Below are positions 20,460 through 31,645 of a stretch of DNA of 64,000 bases, piece after piece. Positions within the stretch are counted from its first letter, which is position 1. Each line of letters begins with the position of its first letter. The stretch is from Azolla caroliniana. Its lineage: Eukaryota > Polypodiophyta. The translations under genes were made by a program, and so were the position numbers. The stretch spans positions 10,726,001 through 10,790,000 of the forward strand of contig JBHGNT010000007.1 of assembly GCA_043228905.1 (NCBI GenBank), read 5' to 3'. Under the pieces are notes generated by a model. The model saw only the letters and a program-made list of their open reading frames with translations, was not told where the DNA came from and did no database searches.

Positions 20460-21232
20460 TTACGAAGGCAAGATATGTTCCGTCTTGCTTCGTGCCTTCA
20501 GCGAAGTGTGATCCCTACTAATTTTCCTGTGCTTTGCCTGACTCGGCTTTTTCGGAGTCAGCCTTCTTCTTCCAGCACTAGCTTTCCTTGTGGCCCTTCC
20601 GACCATAGTACCAGCAATTAGTGGCTTTGTTTTGTCTACCTCCAGCACCACCTTCACTCCCCCTGCTTGTGGAGGGTCCACTGTTTTCGGCACTTCCTTT
20701 TGTGCCTCTGCTTCTATTCTTGTCGGTCATCACCATTGCATGCAGATCCTCCACGTTCTCCACGGACACAGGGCTTATCTGCCTTCATGTACAACCTTTG
20801 GCTATCAGAGTGCGTGCTCCTTGACGCACCTGTGTGGTTTTCTTCGACAATAAGCGTCGATTGTAAATAGTCATGGTTTCTCCCTCGTGCAAATAGTCGT
20901 ACCTCGGAGCTAGACCACCATGGTAGATCTATACCATTTCTTCCTCATCCACCGACACATTGGCAGACCCTAAAGCATCATAGATCTCCTTTATCTTCGT
21001 GGTGTAATTGGCCATCGACATATCCATCTGTCGGATATTGTTGAGCTCTTGATGAAACTACAATTTCTGGGCCGTGGTAATTGGGGCGAAAATCTTCTTG
21101 AGATTTCCCATGCATCCTTCGGCACCTTTCCACTCTGAATGTAGCCTAGCATCTGATCTTGCACATAGGATGCAAGGTAGTACAAGACTCTACTTGCTCC
21201 TTGCTCCCAAACTGCAAAATCAGACTGTCTTT
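20460..21232 (-). pseudogene. copia-B1 gag
   Basis: Minus-strand pieces read MYYLASYVQDQMLGYIQSGK followed by VPKDAWE, the Gag UBN2-type helical block, and VENVEDLHAMVMTDKNRSRG, then a glycine/serine region and the knuckle C-W-Y-Y-GRKGHKES, in which the second zinc-binding Cys is Tyr. Copia-B2 has C-stop-Y-C at the matching knuckle. Gag would have coated element RNA. Confidence 0.7.
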
Positions 21233-21600
21233 TCTGAACTTTGTGTCAAGTAGCTTCTGAACTCTATGTCGATTCGGAAGTGTATCTTTGTTTAGGGTAA
21301 GGGGTGTATTTGTAAATGGTAAGAAGGGGGTTCGGTTGCATCCGTCTCCTGATAATGCCCTACCCTCGTGGCCACTTAGTGGCGCAATATCCCTTCCCGT
21401 GGATCTTGAGATTTTCCCATGCCTCCTTCGGCGTCTTTCCATTCCGAATGTAGCCTAGCATCTGATCGTGCATATAGGATGCAAGGAAGTAGAAGACTCT
21501 ACTTGCTCCTTGCTCCCAAACCCCAAAATCCTTCTATATTGATTCTGATGCTACTCCATTTTCTCCTTGGATGTAACTCTAGTAGCCATGCTCAAGCAGG
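21233..21600 (-). pseudogene. gag N-terminus and a duplicated gag segment of copia-B
   Basis: 21400-21530 is a second copy of the sequence at 21080-21215 (both contain GAATGTAGCCTAGCATCTGATC and CTACTTGCTCCTTGCTCCCAAA). The second copy continues to a plausible gag start, MATRVTSKEKME, at about 21592 on the minus strand. The first copy instead runs to KLLDTKF. This is either a local duplication or the junction of two elements. Confidence 0.55.
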
Positions 21601-21969
21601 TACTGGTGCATCTTGTATTCGAAACATGCGTTGTTGCTTCTATCCAAATTCTCTGTCAGAAGAGCACCACCATGCCTCTATCCATGATTCTATTCTTCTC
21701 TTTTCCCGAACCCTATTGTTGACTCGTGTTAGAAAGCTACGTCAACTACGAAGGTGTTACAGACAACCAACCGCAGACTGGGATGGAGCACGGATGATGA
21801 GGCTACAAACGAAGGGCTATGAACTTGCAGCTAGAAGTGACAAGGCTAGAAACTCTAGAAGTTGTGAGCGATACGAGAGCATGAAGATGGAGAGCTCGAA
21901 GTGACAAGGCTAGAAACAAGACATACCAAGCATGGACTAGGACGGAGCACAGGTGATGAGGCTACGAGC
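21601..21969. other. non-coding stretch between copia-B1 and B2
   Basis: No coding similarity is recognised. Two short direct repeats of GAAGTGACAAGGCTAGAAAC (about 21834 and 21898) and paired GGACGGAGCAC/GGATGGAGCAC strings suggest an old tandem duplication. It may be leader or LTR remnant of either neighbour. Confidence 0.35.
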
Positions 21970-22198
21970 AACAGATGAACTTGGACCTAGATGTGACTCC
22001 GCGCGCTTCAACCCTTCCGACTGACTTGTCTACTCATGTGGACCTTTTTAGCTCCCTTGCTATCTCGGTGTTGGCACCTCTTTTGCTGCCCTTTCGATCA
22101 CTTCCAATTCAATTCCACTTTCGCCCAAATTGGTTGTCTCCAATTCGTCTTCTGTTTTCATCCCTTGACAACATAAGACCATGTGTTGGTCTTGGCCT

Positions 22199-22777
22199 TT
22201 ACACCCTATTGGATTTATTTCCCCTTTGTTCGGTTGTCTTCGGCTCTTCCCTGCGATTACGGCCCCTATTTTCTTCTTCGGCTTCTTCAGCCGGCCCAAA
22301 ATCGAATTCTTCCTCTGTGTTGGAATCGCGGTCACTACTGCTCCTTTCATGCTCCTGTACCTGTCTCCCCCTCATGTTCGGCATGTCGAGCTGACGCAAA
22401 CCCAGCTCACGCGAGAAATGCCGCAACTTGTCGAGACCAAGGGGCTTGGTGAAGATGTCGGAAATCTGTTGAACCATTGGAACATACGCTAGTTCGACTT
22501 CACCAGAAAGGACATGTTCACGGACAAAATGGTAGTCCACCTCAATGTGCTTGGTCTGGGCATGGAATACAGGGTTTTTCGCAAGCTAGATATTACTAAG
22601 GTTGTCGCAATAGATTATCGTTGGATCGGACACCTCCACATGCAGATCCCGAAATAGTTGTCTCATCCAAATGACTTCGCATGTAGCGACAGTCGCCCCT
22701 CGATATTCGGCCTCTGTGCTTGACAACGCTACTGTCGGTTGCTTCTTACTGCTCCATGCGATCGTTGCACTTCCCAA
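22199..22777 (-). pseudogene. copia-B2 RNase H with an acidic tail
   Basis: 22777-22586 reads [20 protein letters not shown] and [20 protein letters not shown] with the catalytic AEY, then [10 protein letters not shown]. 22540 onward reads DYHFVREHVLSGEVELAYVP and SDIFTKPLGLDKLRHF. In typical copia the protein ends soon after FTKPL. Here the frame stays open for about 65 more residues, rich in E, D, R and S (NTEEEFDFGPAEEAEEE), before a stop at 22199. The tail may simply be chance read-through. Confidence 0.7.
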
Positions 22778-22849
22778 TGAGAATGCGTATCCGGATGTGG
22801 ATCTATGATCGTGAGCATTTCCGGCCCAATCGACATCCGTGTAGCCAAC

Positions 22850-23600
22850 TAACTATTCGGCTATGCCTATATGATACAACAACGCCATGTCTTTTGTGCC
22901 ACTAACATATCGCAATATCCTTTGCGCACACTGAAAGTGTTCGGATGCAGGCTGCTACATAAACTGACTGATCAAGCTGACTAGGTAGTTGAGATCCGGC
23001 CGAGTAATCGTCAAGTAAATTAGGCTTCCGATGATCTGTCAGAACCATGTCGGGCCGCACGCCTCACCCGAATCTTGGCGAAGCTTTACATTTTTGTCCA
23101 GAGGGATCGAGGTGGGCTTACAAACTACAATCCCTAACTTGAAGAGCATGTTCAACACTTAATGATGTTGGATGATCAATATGCCTTCGGGGGAACGGAT
23201 CACTTCGATCCCGAGGAAGTAATGAAGGTCTCCAAGATCCTTCATGTCAAATGATGCCGCAAGCTGAGACTTGACGCGGTCGATTTCTTCTAGGTTGGCA
23301 CCGGTGATGACTAAATCGTCAACATACAGTAGAAGACTAATCGGCCCATGTTTACCTTGTTAAACAAATAATGAAGAGTCTGACTTGGACGTCGTGAAAC
23401 CCATCCTACGCAACCGTTGCATAATCTTTGCGTTCCAAGCTTGTAGGGCTTGCTTAAGTCAGTATAAAGACTTCTTCAATCGGCAAACTGCCGAAGTGTT
23501 CTATTCGGATAGAAATCCGAGGGGTTGTACCATGTATACTTGTTCCTCAAGATCACCCTACAGGAACGCATTTTTTACATCCATCTAATGTAAGTGCCAC
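22850..23600 (-). pseudogene. copia-B2 reverse transcriptase
   Basis: Minus-strand frames give the usual copia RT parts with stops between: a LYGLKQAP-like block near 23460, LLLYVDDLVI at about 23333-23305 (catalytic YVDD intact), and the QCAQRILRYVSGTKD and NYLVSLISQF blocks near 22900-22980. It corresponds to 17900-18540 of B1. Confidence 0.7.
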
Positions 23601-23639
23601 CCCTTCGCCGCTACTACGGCTAGCAAAACACACACGGTG

Positions 23640-25042
23640 GTCATCTTCGCGACTGGTGCGAACGTCTCGTCGTAATCTACATCATGCTTCTACACATAGC
23701 ATTTCGCAACCAAACGAGCCTCATATCGGTTGACCGAGCCGTCGGTGTTATATTTCACCTTAAACACCCATCTGCATCCGATCGGCTTCACACCTTTAGG
23801 TGCGTCAACTAGGTCCCAAGTCTCGTTATCCGATAAAGCATGCATCTCTTCCTCCATCGCAGCATGCTAGTTTGCGTCTTCCGCCGTTTCTACGTAGCTC
23901 TTCGGCTCACGCACTTCCACCACTCATGTCATGTACACATAATGGTGCGCCATGTATTCGTTGTGCCTGTATCTTTTTACAGGGTTCTTCAAGCGGGTAG
24001 ATCGGTGTAATTTGTGAATACCCAATTTTACGGCCTTTTCGGCCGATTTCAACTTCTTCTGTAGAGAGTCCTTCTCGATTGGCCCGACGTCAGATTCGCC
24101 CCGTTTTGACTCGGCATTGCCAAAATTGTATTCCGACATTTTCTTCTTCCCTTTTTCTTTACACGTAAACCGTCTCCTCGGTTCTTTACGCGGGGACAAC
24201 ATAGCCGAGTCTCCACTATTCGCCGACTCTTCATTTGGTTAGCCATCTCGGCCCAACCCCTCATTCAGCCCACTTCGCCGAAATGAGATCGGACTTGTCA
24301 GAGCTCCGATTTCCGCATCTCACGGAGGCAACTCGTCGCTACTGACCTCTTCTTCAGAATTCGGAATGGAGTCATGAGGTGATGGAGGTAAAGGCAAGTA
24401 CCACGAAGCGTACTTGTCGAACACGACATCTCGGCTTACGCGAACTTCCTTTGTTCAGGGGTTATAGCACTTATACCCCTTCTACTCGTCTGAATAGCCG
24501 ATCACGATACACTTCTCGGCTTTGGCATCTAGCTTCCTCCTCTTCTCCTTCGACACATGCACATATGCAATGTTGTTGAAAATCCTCAAGTGTGCCGGGT
24601 TCGGCTTCTTCCCAGAATACAACTCATGTGGTGACACTCCTTCATTAGCAGAAGTCCAATTCTGCAAATAAATAGTCGTCCTTATGGCTTCAGCCCAATA
24701 AAATTTCAGCATATGCGTCTCTTCAAGCATTGCCCTGGCGGCTTCTTCGATCGTCTGATTCTTCAGCTCGGCTACGCCGTTCTACTCTGGCGTATATCTA
24801 CACAAGAATTCGCGTCGAATTCCCTCCTTCTATAGATAACTCGTGAATTGGTCGAAGAAGTACTCCTTCCCACCATCGGACCGTAGGCATTTGATCTTAC
24901 GCCTTGTTTCCCTTTCTGCAAGGTTCTTTACCTCCAAGAAACATGCGAAGACTTCACTCTTCTTCGCGATCGTACATGCCCCGGTAGGCTGAGTGAAGTC
25001 ATCATTGAAGGTTACGAAGTAACAACTACCATCGAAACTCAT
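23640..25042 (-). pseudogene. copia-B2 integrase and linker
   Basis: 25042-24830 reads MSFDGSCYFVTFNDDFTQPT followed by the KIKCLRSDGGKEYFFDQF block, the first two acidic positions of the integrase core. 24730-24482 reads MLEETHMLKFYWAEAIRTTI and SPHELYSGKKPNPAHLRIF and the KCIVIGYSDE end of the domain. 24202-23924 is the variable linker ending HNEYMAHHYVYMT. Stops lie between segments. Confidence 0.75.
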
Positions 25043-25045
25043 GTT

Positions 25046-25429
25046 CTATGCCAGTCCCCACACATCCGAATGGATCACATCCAACGGATTTTGACTATGA
25101 TTACGCTCATTGGGGAGTGGAAGTCGGTGTTGCTTCCCTAGTTGGCAAGCTTCGCAAACTTGACCATTACAGACCTGAAATTTCAGCAAACCGAAAACAA
25201 TGTTCTTCGTTTGCATTTCATGAAGCCGCTTATGCCACAGGTTGATGTCCAACTTGACCTTCTATCCTCTAGCGAACAACACGGTTCTAGCTTGATTGGT
25301 GTCGAGGATGAACATCCTCCCTTCATGGCACCCTTGTGTGATAACTTGGCCTTCCTCTTTGATGTAGCACCTGAGGTGCGTGAATCGAACTTGCATCCCT
25401 TGCTCGACGATTTGACCGACCGACACGAG
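25046..25429 (-). pseudogene. copia-B2 GAG-pre-integrase zinc finger
   Basis: Reads MDINLWHKRLHEMQTKNIVF, then QVCEACQLGKQHRLPLPNER and PLDVIHSDVWGLA, the H-H-C-C finger followed by the integrase entry. To the right it breaks in TNLVSVGQIVEQGM at the LINE target site (25430), and the missing half resumes at 31646. Confidence 0.8.
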
Positions 25430-25439
25430 GTTCGTGGTT

Positions 25440-25470
25440 TATTTATTTATTTATTTATTTATAATAAAAT
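25440..25470 (-). repeat. (TAAA)n tail of the LINE
   Basis: The plus strand reads TATTTATTTATTTATTTATT next to the left target duplication, which is a TAAA-type 3' tail on the element strand, as expected of L1-like retroposition. Confidence 0.85.
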
Positions 25471-25577
25471 ATCCTTCCATTAGTTTTAAAAAAGCACATC
25501 AGCTACAATGCTATGTTTTCCGTAGAGATTGTGCAACTATTGAAGCCGCTCTATCCCACAACACCCGATCTGAAAGA

Positions 25578-25960
25578 TCATTGAATGTGTTTTTGGTTTT
25601 TTCCAAGCTGGCCACATTTAGCATACATGTCCAGCAAAGAATTCCCAAGCTTAATATTGTCTTCCAACAGTCTCACGATTTCATTGTGAATTTCTATGCC
25701 CTTATCAACTACCACTACACTGCCACAATCCTTTAGCAAACATACAAGGGTGTTTGCATCCGGAAGTAGTCCAATTACTGCAGTAGCATCTTCAAAAATG
25801 CCACATTTAGCATATGCATCAACTAGAATAGCCACAAGACACAGATCTGAATCAAACTCCCTTTCAATATCTCATTATGGATTTTTTGCCCTCTTCTCAT
25901 AGCTTTTAGGATTATGCATGCCTTCAACATAAAAATATAGGTCACAAAAATTCGCATAGT
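25578..25960 (-). pseudogene. PPR-gene fragment inside the LINE 3' region
   Basis: In the element's sense direction, frames read IFMLKACIILKAMRRGQKIH, then (shifted) MAILVDAYAKCGIFEDATAV, ANTLVCLLKDCGSVVVVDKG, IEIHNEIVRLLEDNIKLGNS and LLDMYAKCGQLGK. These are consecutive PPR motifs with the YAKCG signature. They lie between the end of ORF2 (26064) and the tail, so they were copied with the LINE. PPR proteins are organelle RNA-binding factors; this piece is a non-functional passenger. Confidence 0.75.
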
Positions 25961-26063
25961 CCCTTTCAACTACTCTTAGACTGCTATAGACATATGTTTG
26001 TCCCTGAGCATAAGAAATAATAGTTATACATTGACACATGCCTCATGTTGGTGGAGGAAATAC

Positions 26064-27470
26064 TCAGAGTGGTGGTTGATACCTCCAACTTATACCACCA
26101 TTAACCATGCAAAATACCTTCATCCTTTCCCATCTCTTCTTAAAAACCTCTTGCTTTCGAAAGACTACATCTGGATCACCTTTGATAGCATCATATTCTC
26201 CTTTTAGTGTATGCACTAAGGTCATCCAAATCTCCTTGACTGCATCCACGACATTCCATTGAATTTGCTGAAATATCCTTCGACATCTACTAGTCCACAA
26301 AACCCATATAATTATTGAATTAATCGTCTCCCAAACCACGCCATTTTGGACTGAATTAATAGGCATGTATGGCGACATTTCCTCAACATATCAACCTCTT
26401 GTATATAATGCAAAGTTAACATTCTCTTTTTCATAATCTTGTACCTCACTCTTAATATTAGCCCACATAACTACCCCCCATTTATATATTCTAGAGCCAA
26501 AAACCTCATGCAAGAGACGTAAAAATCTTTTACAAACCAATTTGGCAGCCATACATGACCAAAATAGGTGATGAAGAGACTCCACTTCTAAACCACAAGA
26601 ATCACACATCTTATCCACTTCTTTACAATACATCCAAGCCCTACCAGGAACTGCATAATTAACAATCAACCATCTAAATAGAATAATCTTCTTTGGAATT
26701 TGCATAGCCCATAGCCATTTCCAAAATGTTGTCATGTGAGTAGGATCCACATTATAAGTCAACCATTTTGTTGTTGTTGTCAGTCAATGGGGTACCCTAC
26801 GTCTTATCATCTCCCTTCCCAATCAAACGGAATACTGAAAAAACGGAATTGGCATAACATCCTCCCCAGAATATAATGTAGGTAGCCACTTCCATTCTCC
26901 TGGGTCCCAATCCAATTCACATAATGGTTTTCTCCCCACTACCCATAGATCCCACCATGGATGCACATAATTAGGATTAGGGTCAAGAACTCAGCCCTTA
27001 TCTACCTTAGCTAGAATTCTAATGGGATTAAATATAGCCTTAGCCAAACATTCATCTTCCCGGGTAATCATCCCTAATCGTCCATCCTGTAGAACATCAT
27101 AACTTAAGAAAGTACCATCATCTCTAAGGCCACGAACTCCTAGTAAAACCTGAAAATTCGAAAATAATCCCATTCACTTATGACAATTAGAAAGTATATT
27201 ATCCTACAAGGGTAACTGCAACCTCCTTAACTCATCAACTATCACCTTTCCTCCTCTTATTCCTCTACATTCTTGTTGAATAATATGAGTAGGGTTGTGA
27301 ACAAACTGTTGCCAATTACTAAGTGATGAGGCAAAAGATGAGTCCACTTGAGCCCAATTTAATCTGACTCTCCTCCCCAACATAGACCCTTCAACATCTA
27401 GAAATAAAGGATTCCAAACCAATGGCTGATGTAACCATTCATCCACCGAAGTGAGACGGACTTGTTGCAA
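26064..27470 (-). pseudogene. LINE ORF2 C-terminal region with zf-RVT domain
   Basis: 26762-26391 reads TTFWKWLWAMQIPKKIILFR and CDSCGLEVESLHHLFWSCMA, the zinc-binding reverse-transcriptase-associated domain of plant LINEs (C-x2-C, H-H, C). 26378-26064 is its tail (VVWETINSIIIWVLWTSRCR), ending WRYQPPL. 27470-27204 reads WLHQPLVWNPLFLDVEG. Stops separate these blocks. Confidence 0.8.
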
Positions 27471-27696
27471 GTTATCCTTTATGGACCACCAGGCTCACTT
27501 TATCGCAACGAAGAATCTATCATTTTGAAACACTATCTTATGCGAATGAAAGTTAGGAATAAACCACCATCGGAGAGACCTTGTCCATTCACCTCCAGTT
27601 TTCGGGAAGACCTCTTTCATTCTCAATTGAAGAAGCATCTTCCATGGCTCATTTCCTGGCAGTAATCCTCGTACAATAAATTTTGCCAATAATGCC

Positions 27697-28905
27697 TTAC
27701 ATTGTATCAGAGGATCCACCAAACCTAAACCCCCTTGAGAAAGTAGTCAACACTATAATAGTTTTCCAAGCTACCTTTGGTTTAACATAATTAAAATCAG
27801 TAGATTCCCATAAAAAATTCCTAATCAATCTCTGTAACTTTGATAACAATGATCTGGAGAATAACCAAGAGGATAGAATATACCACATTGAGGAGAGTAA
27901 TACTTTATTAGAAATAACTAGCCTCCCAACAAGTGACAAATTCTTAGAACTCCAAAAGATCAATTTCTTCCTCAAAGAAAGCAATAATGGTTGTATATGA
28001 GCTTCTGGAGGAAGATTAATTCCCACTTGGCATCCTAAATATCTCACAAGAGAGCCCTTTGGTATCTAACACAATCCACTATTTGGACACCAAGTAGGAG
28101 TAAGACCTTCCCCAACCCAAAATCCCACTGATTTATGCCAATTGATAATTGCACCTAAAGCATCATAGAAATCATGGATCATACTTTGCACATTACAGAG
28201 ATTTCTGTCATCTCCTACAACATATAGTGTTGTGTCATCTGCAAATTCACAGTCTAACACAACCTCCTCCACACCTGACCATTGTATTCCTTTAATAGGT
28301 AACCTATTCTTATATAAGAATGCACTAAAGGCTTCTCCCACTAATAGAAATAAATATGGAGCCAAAGGACATCCTTGTCTCACCGATCTAGTAATCGGAA
28401 AAGTATTATCTAGTGCTCCTCCAACAAGAACACAACTAGCTGCTGAATTATATAATGCAAAAACAACTTTGAAATAGTCACTTGGAAGACCTAGACGACC
28501 CATAACTTCATATAAGAAATTCCAATCGACTCTATCATATGCTTTCTCAAAATCCAAAAGCAATATTGTCAATTCTTGTTTTGTTTCTTGCGCTATTGCT
28601 ATCATCTCCCAAAACATGAAAATATTATCAAATATACTCCTTTCTTGTATAAAGCCTGTCTGAGTTTTATGCACAATATGTGGAAGAAAAGGTTGCAGAT
28701 GTGTCGCTAATAATTTAGCATAAACTTTAGACACAGTATTTAAAAGAGTTATAGGCCTCCATTTCTTAATATCATCCACCACACCTTCTAATTTTGGAAT
28801 CAAATAAACCATTCCTTCATTCCATTCAACGGGCATCCTTCCCAATTTAAAAACTTCTTGTAAAGAGGATGTGAAAACATCGGCTATATCATCCCAATAT
28901 TCCAA
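27697..28905 (-). pseudogene. LINE reverse transcriptase
   Basis: 28905-28066 reads VEWNEGMVYLIPKLEGVVDD, WRPITLLNTVSKVYAKLLAT, LLLDFEKAYDRVDWNFLYEV, SVRQGCPLAPYLFLL and CEFADDTTLYV; the catalytic FADD and the RQGCPL block are intact. After a stop near 28060, 28047-27697 continues MRYLGCQVGINLPPEAHIQP and LSLVGRLVISNKVLLSSMWY, the thumb region. It copies element RNA at the nicked target. Confidence 0.88.
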
Positions 28906-28911
28906 AAAAAA

Positions 28912-29418
28912 TTATGGTGATAATCCATCATTTACTGGGCATACATTCTTCCCAACAGCTACTAATGCAACTCTTACCTCTGCAAAAGAGATTGCCTTAA
29001 CCAATGCTTTGGCCATCTCATTTGAGACCTTATGTTCTAGATAGTCCAAAACTATTTTCCTTTTTTGGAGTTGTTGAATTGAAAATTGTTGGGTATTTAG
29101 TAGATTTTTATAAAAGGACGTAGCAATGTCTCTCATTTCATTAATGTCTTTCGTAATAGACCCATCTTCCCTTTGAAGTTGTCTCATATAGCTACTTGAA
29201 TGACCACCTTTATAATGTGCGAAAAATTCGGCATCCACATTATCACCTAATCTAGCCCATTTCGCACCAACAACATGAAACTTTGTTTGAGATATCTTAT
29301 CTTCTAAATTTGTTAGGTCATTTCTTAAGTGACCCAATTCCATTTCAAGGAAAGATGCATGTGGGCATTTTTCTTGAAAATGTTGAAGAGACTTCAAAGC
29401 CCTCCGATTAGCAGCCAT
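28912..29418 (-). pseudogene. LINE ORF2 linker between endonuclease and RT
   Basis: A 168-residue helical frame (MAANRRALKSLQHFQEKCPH; LRNDLTNLEDKISQTKFHVV) includes WARLGDNVDAEFFAHYKGGH, the W-x-x-xGDxNTxFFH-type block typical before LINE RT domains. It ends in the PVNDGLSP segment that normally leads directly into RT. One stop separates it from RT. Confidence 0.8.
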
Positions 29419-29451
29419 TTGTAACTAACATTTCTCCATAGTCTTCAATAC

Positions 29452-30390
29452 TTACAATTTAAGAAATTTCGATGTACTCTGAATAACAGATTTAACCTTT
29501 TGCAAGACATTTTCGGAATCTGATGTATTTTGCACTTTCCACATCTGTAAAATATCATGTCTAAGAGATGTATCTAAATAAATCCATTTTGGAATACAAC
29601 CACAACTATTGTTATGATATGGTTGTTTTCCAACAACCATAATCACGGGTGCATGATTTGAGAATAAAGAGCCTGATACAATACCAATCTCCCCACCCTT
29701 TCCAACAAAAAAATCATCAATGTATATTCTATCCAACTGTGATAGATTTACCCCTTGTTGTTTTCTATGTGATCAAGAGAAACTTAATGAATCTTTTAAT
29801 CGAGCAAAAGATGTAACATGCCATGCATCTTGCAATTTGAATGATAGACATAATCTTTCCCAAGTTATCAACTCAAATGCACTTATCAAAGCATGAGATC
29901 CTCCAGTCCTATCACCAAAATCCTCAATCATATTAAAGTCACCCATCATACACCAATGATCCACTGACGGTAAATAAATTCCTACCTTAAGCCAAAATTC
30001 CTTTCTAGCCCCACTCGAATTTGCAGCATAAATATTAAGAAAGCCCAACTTATGGTCTGAGAACGATAGGATGATGTAATGAGCTCTTCCATCGACCAAT
30101 ACATAACAATCTAGCATCAGCTGACTCCATTTCTCTGCTAAGGCTATACATAAACCACCATGTTTGTTTTGATTGCCAATCGCAGGATTCCAATAGTATT
30201 TCCAATTTCCTTTCAACATGTTCCCATATGTATCTATTCTCTTATCTGATAGATGAGTTTCTTGTAAACAAATCATATCATAGAAACCCACATTAAACTT
30301 ATGTAACTCTTGACGAACTCTACCTTTAAATTAAACTCACTCTCAAAATACTTTGCCCTTGATATAGTTATACGGCCATTGTAATTATGC
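29452..30390 (-). pseudogene. LINE endonuclease domain
   Basis: Minus frames read MGFYDMICLQETHLSDKRID (catalytic QETH), HGGLCIALAEKWSQ, FLNIYAANSSGARKEFW, WCMMGDFNMIEDFGDRTGG and, after stops, RIYIDDFFVGKGG and SGSLFSNHAPVIM (the terminal S-[DN]-H motif). These are apurinic-like endonuclease motifs used for target nicking. The usual N-terminal SWNVRGL strand is not recognisable. Confidence 0.82.
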
Positions 30391-30479
30391 GTATCCTCCC
30401 TTGATGAATGACAAATTTCAGTAGTCACAATTTGCAACAAGTTAACATGCTCTCCACTTTTTTCCACATTAGAGTCTTC

Positions 30480-31463
30480 CTAACGGACCGTGTGATCTTC
30501 CTTTTCTGCATATACAAGTAATGGCAAATTTTCATCTCCCTTCATCCCTAAATCCTCATTATTGTGGGCCAAGGTACGATTATCCTTGGTATTTACCTCA
30601 CCTACCAAGGAGTGTAGTAAATTATTACCACATGTATTTATTGAAGAAGTAGAGAGGTCACGATCTATAATTTGATCCATATCAATTTTATGTTTCATAA
30701 TGGAAGCTCCATCTACCTCCTCAACCAAAACATCATCCAGTGGCAATGTTTGTGTAAGATTCTCAATGGATCCAAATCTATTCCTTGTTGTAACCCATTT
30801 ATTAGAATGATTCACTTTTTTTGCAAGAATACCTTTTCCTTTTCTCACTACAGTCCACTCATCCACCACATCTATCACCCCCTTTTCTTTTAATTTTTCC
30901 ATACTATTTACATTAGGTGCATTTTGCCATATACAATCTTTTGCCATTTGCCCAATTTGCCTACATTTGAAGCACTGATTCGGCAATCAAATAGATGTGG
31001 GAAGAACCATATTACTATGACCTAACAATCGCACTATTGGTGTATTTTGGTTTTTTGAATTAAACCTATTAATTTCTACCTCATCATCTATCAAATGCCC
31101 AATTGTGGCCGAAATCTCATTTATTACTGGTCGCCACTCTTTAGGTAAGGCCGGGAACATTACAGAGAAAACAAATCGCCTAGAAATTGTGTCTCTTAAG
31201 TCATCTAAATCGAATCTCGCATACCATTTTAAAAATTGCATCCATATTCCTTTTATCTTAACACTACCCATCAGAAGCAATTTATCCACCATATTACCAC
31301 TATTAAATTCAATGTGGTAGCAGCCCTTACCGAGAAATTGGATGTCGATTATTGGTGCTAACTCACCTTGCAACTGAGCTTGTAGTAGATGACGCAACTC
31401 AACCCGATTTGGACGACCTCCGACAACATAAATAACAATTGAATGTTGTTGAAGGCGATCCAC
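30480..31463 (-). pseudogene. LINE ORF1 RNA-binding protein
   Basis: Two frames in the same register (31463-30987 and 30986-30480) are separated by one TGA. The first has the DUF4283-like pattern (LRHLLQAQLQGELAPIIDIQ; GSVKIKGIWMQFLKWYARFD). The second begins with the knuckle C-F-K-C-RQIG-Q-MAKD-C, in which the zinc-binding His is Gln, then a basic WTVVRKGKG block. ORF1 would bind LINE RNA. Confidence 0.82.
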
Positions 31464-31645
31464 CTTTGCATGTAACTTCTATTCTGCAGCAATAGAGAGA
31501 CAAAAGTCCACCATGAGATCTGCGACTGGAGAGGAAGCGAAGGGCGGTGCACTGGAGTCCCTTTTGTGTGTTGTCGTAGCATCGAACGTGCTCGTCATAT
31601 TCTCTGTTTCGACTTCCAAGCTTAGCGTTTCCCAAGTTCGTGGTT

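Larger units (their letters stand above)
17396..21232 (-). mobile_element. Ty1/copia element copia-B1, minus strand, decayed
   Basis: Right to left: gag (21232-20460), protease/GAG-pre-integrase (about 20376-19905), integrase (19900-19045), RT (about 18540-17950) and RNase H (17748-17410). It is collinear with copia-B2 but more fragmented. Codons are interrupted roughly every 60-100 residues. LTRs are not recognised at either end. Confidence 0.75.
25440..31635 (-). mobile_element. L1-like LINE, full length, with target-site duplication
   Basis: The 10-bp string GTTCGTGGTT occurs at 25430-25439 and 31636-31645. Joining the flanks restores the copia-B2 sequence as in B1 (20190-20225). On the minus strand: 172-nt leader, ORF1 with a zinc knuckle (31463-30480), ORF2 with endonuclease (about 30390-29452), RT (28905-27697) and C-terminal zinc region (to 26064), a 600-nt 3' segment and a (TAAA)n tail. 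Stops and shifts in both ORFs show it is inactive. Confidence 0.88.
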
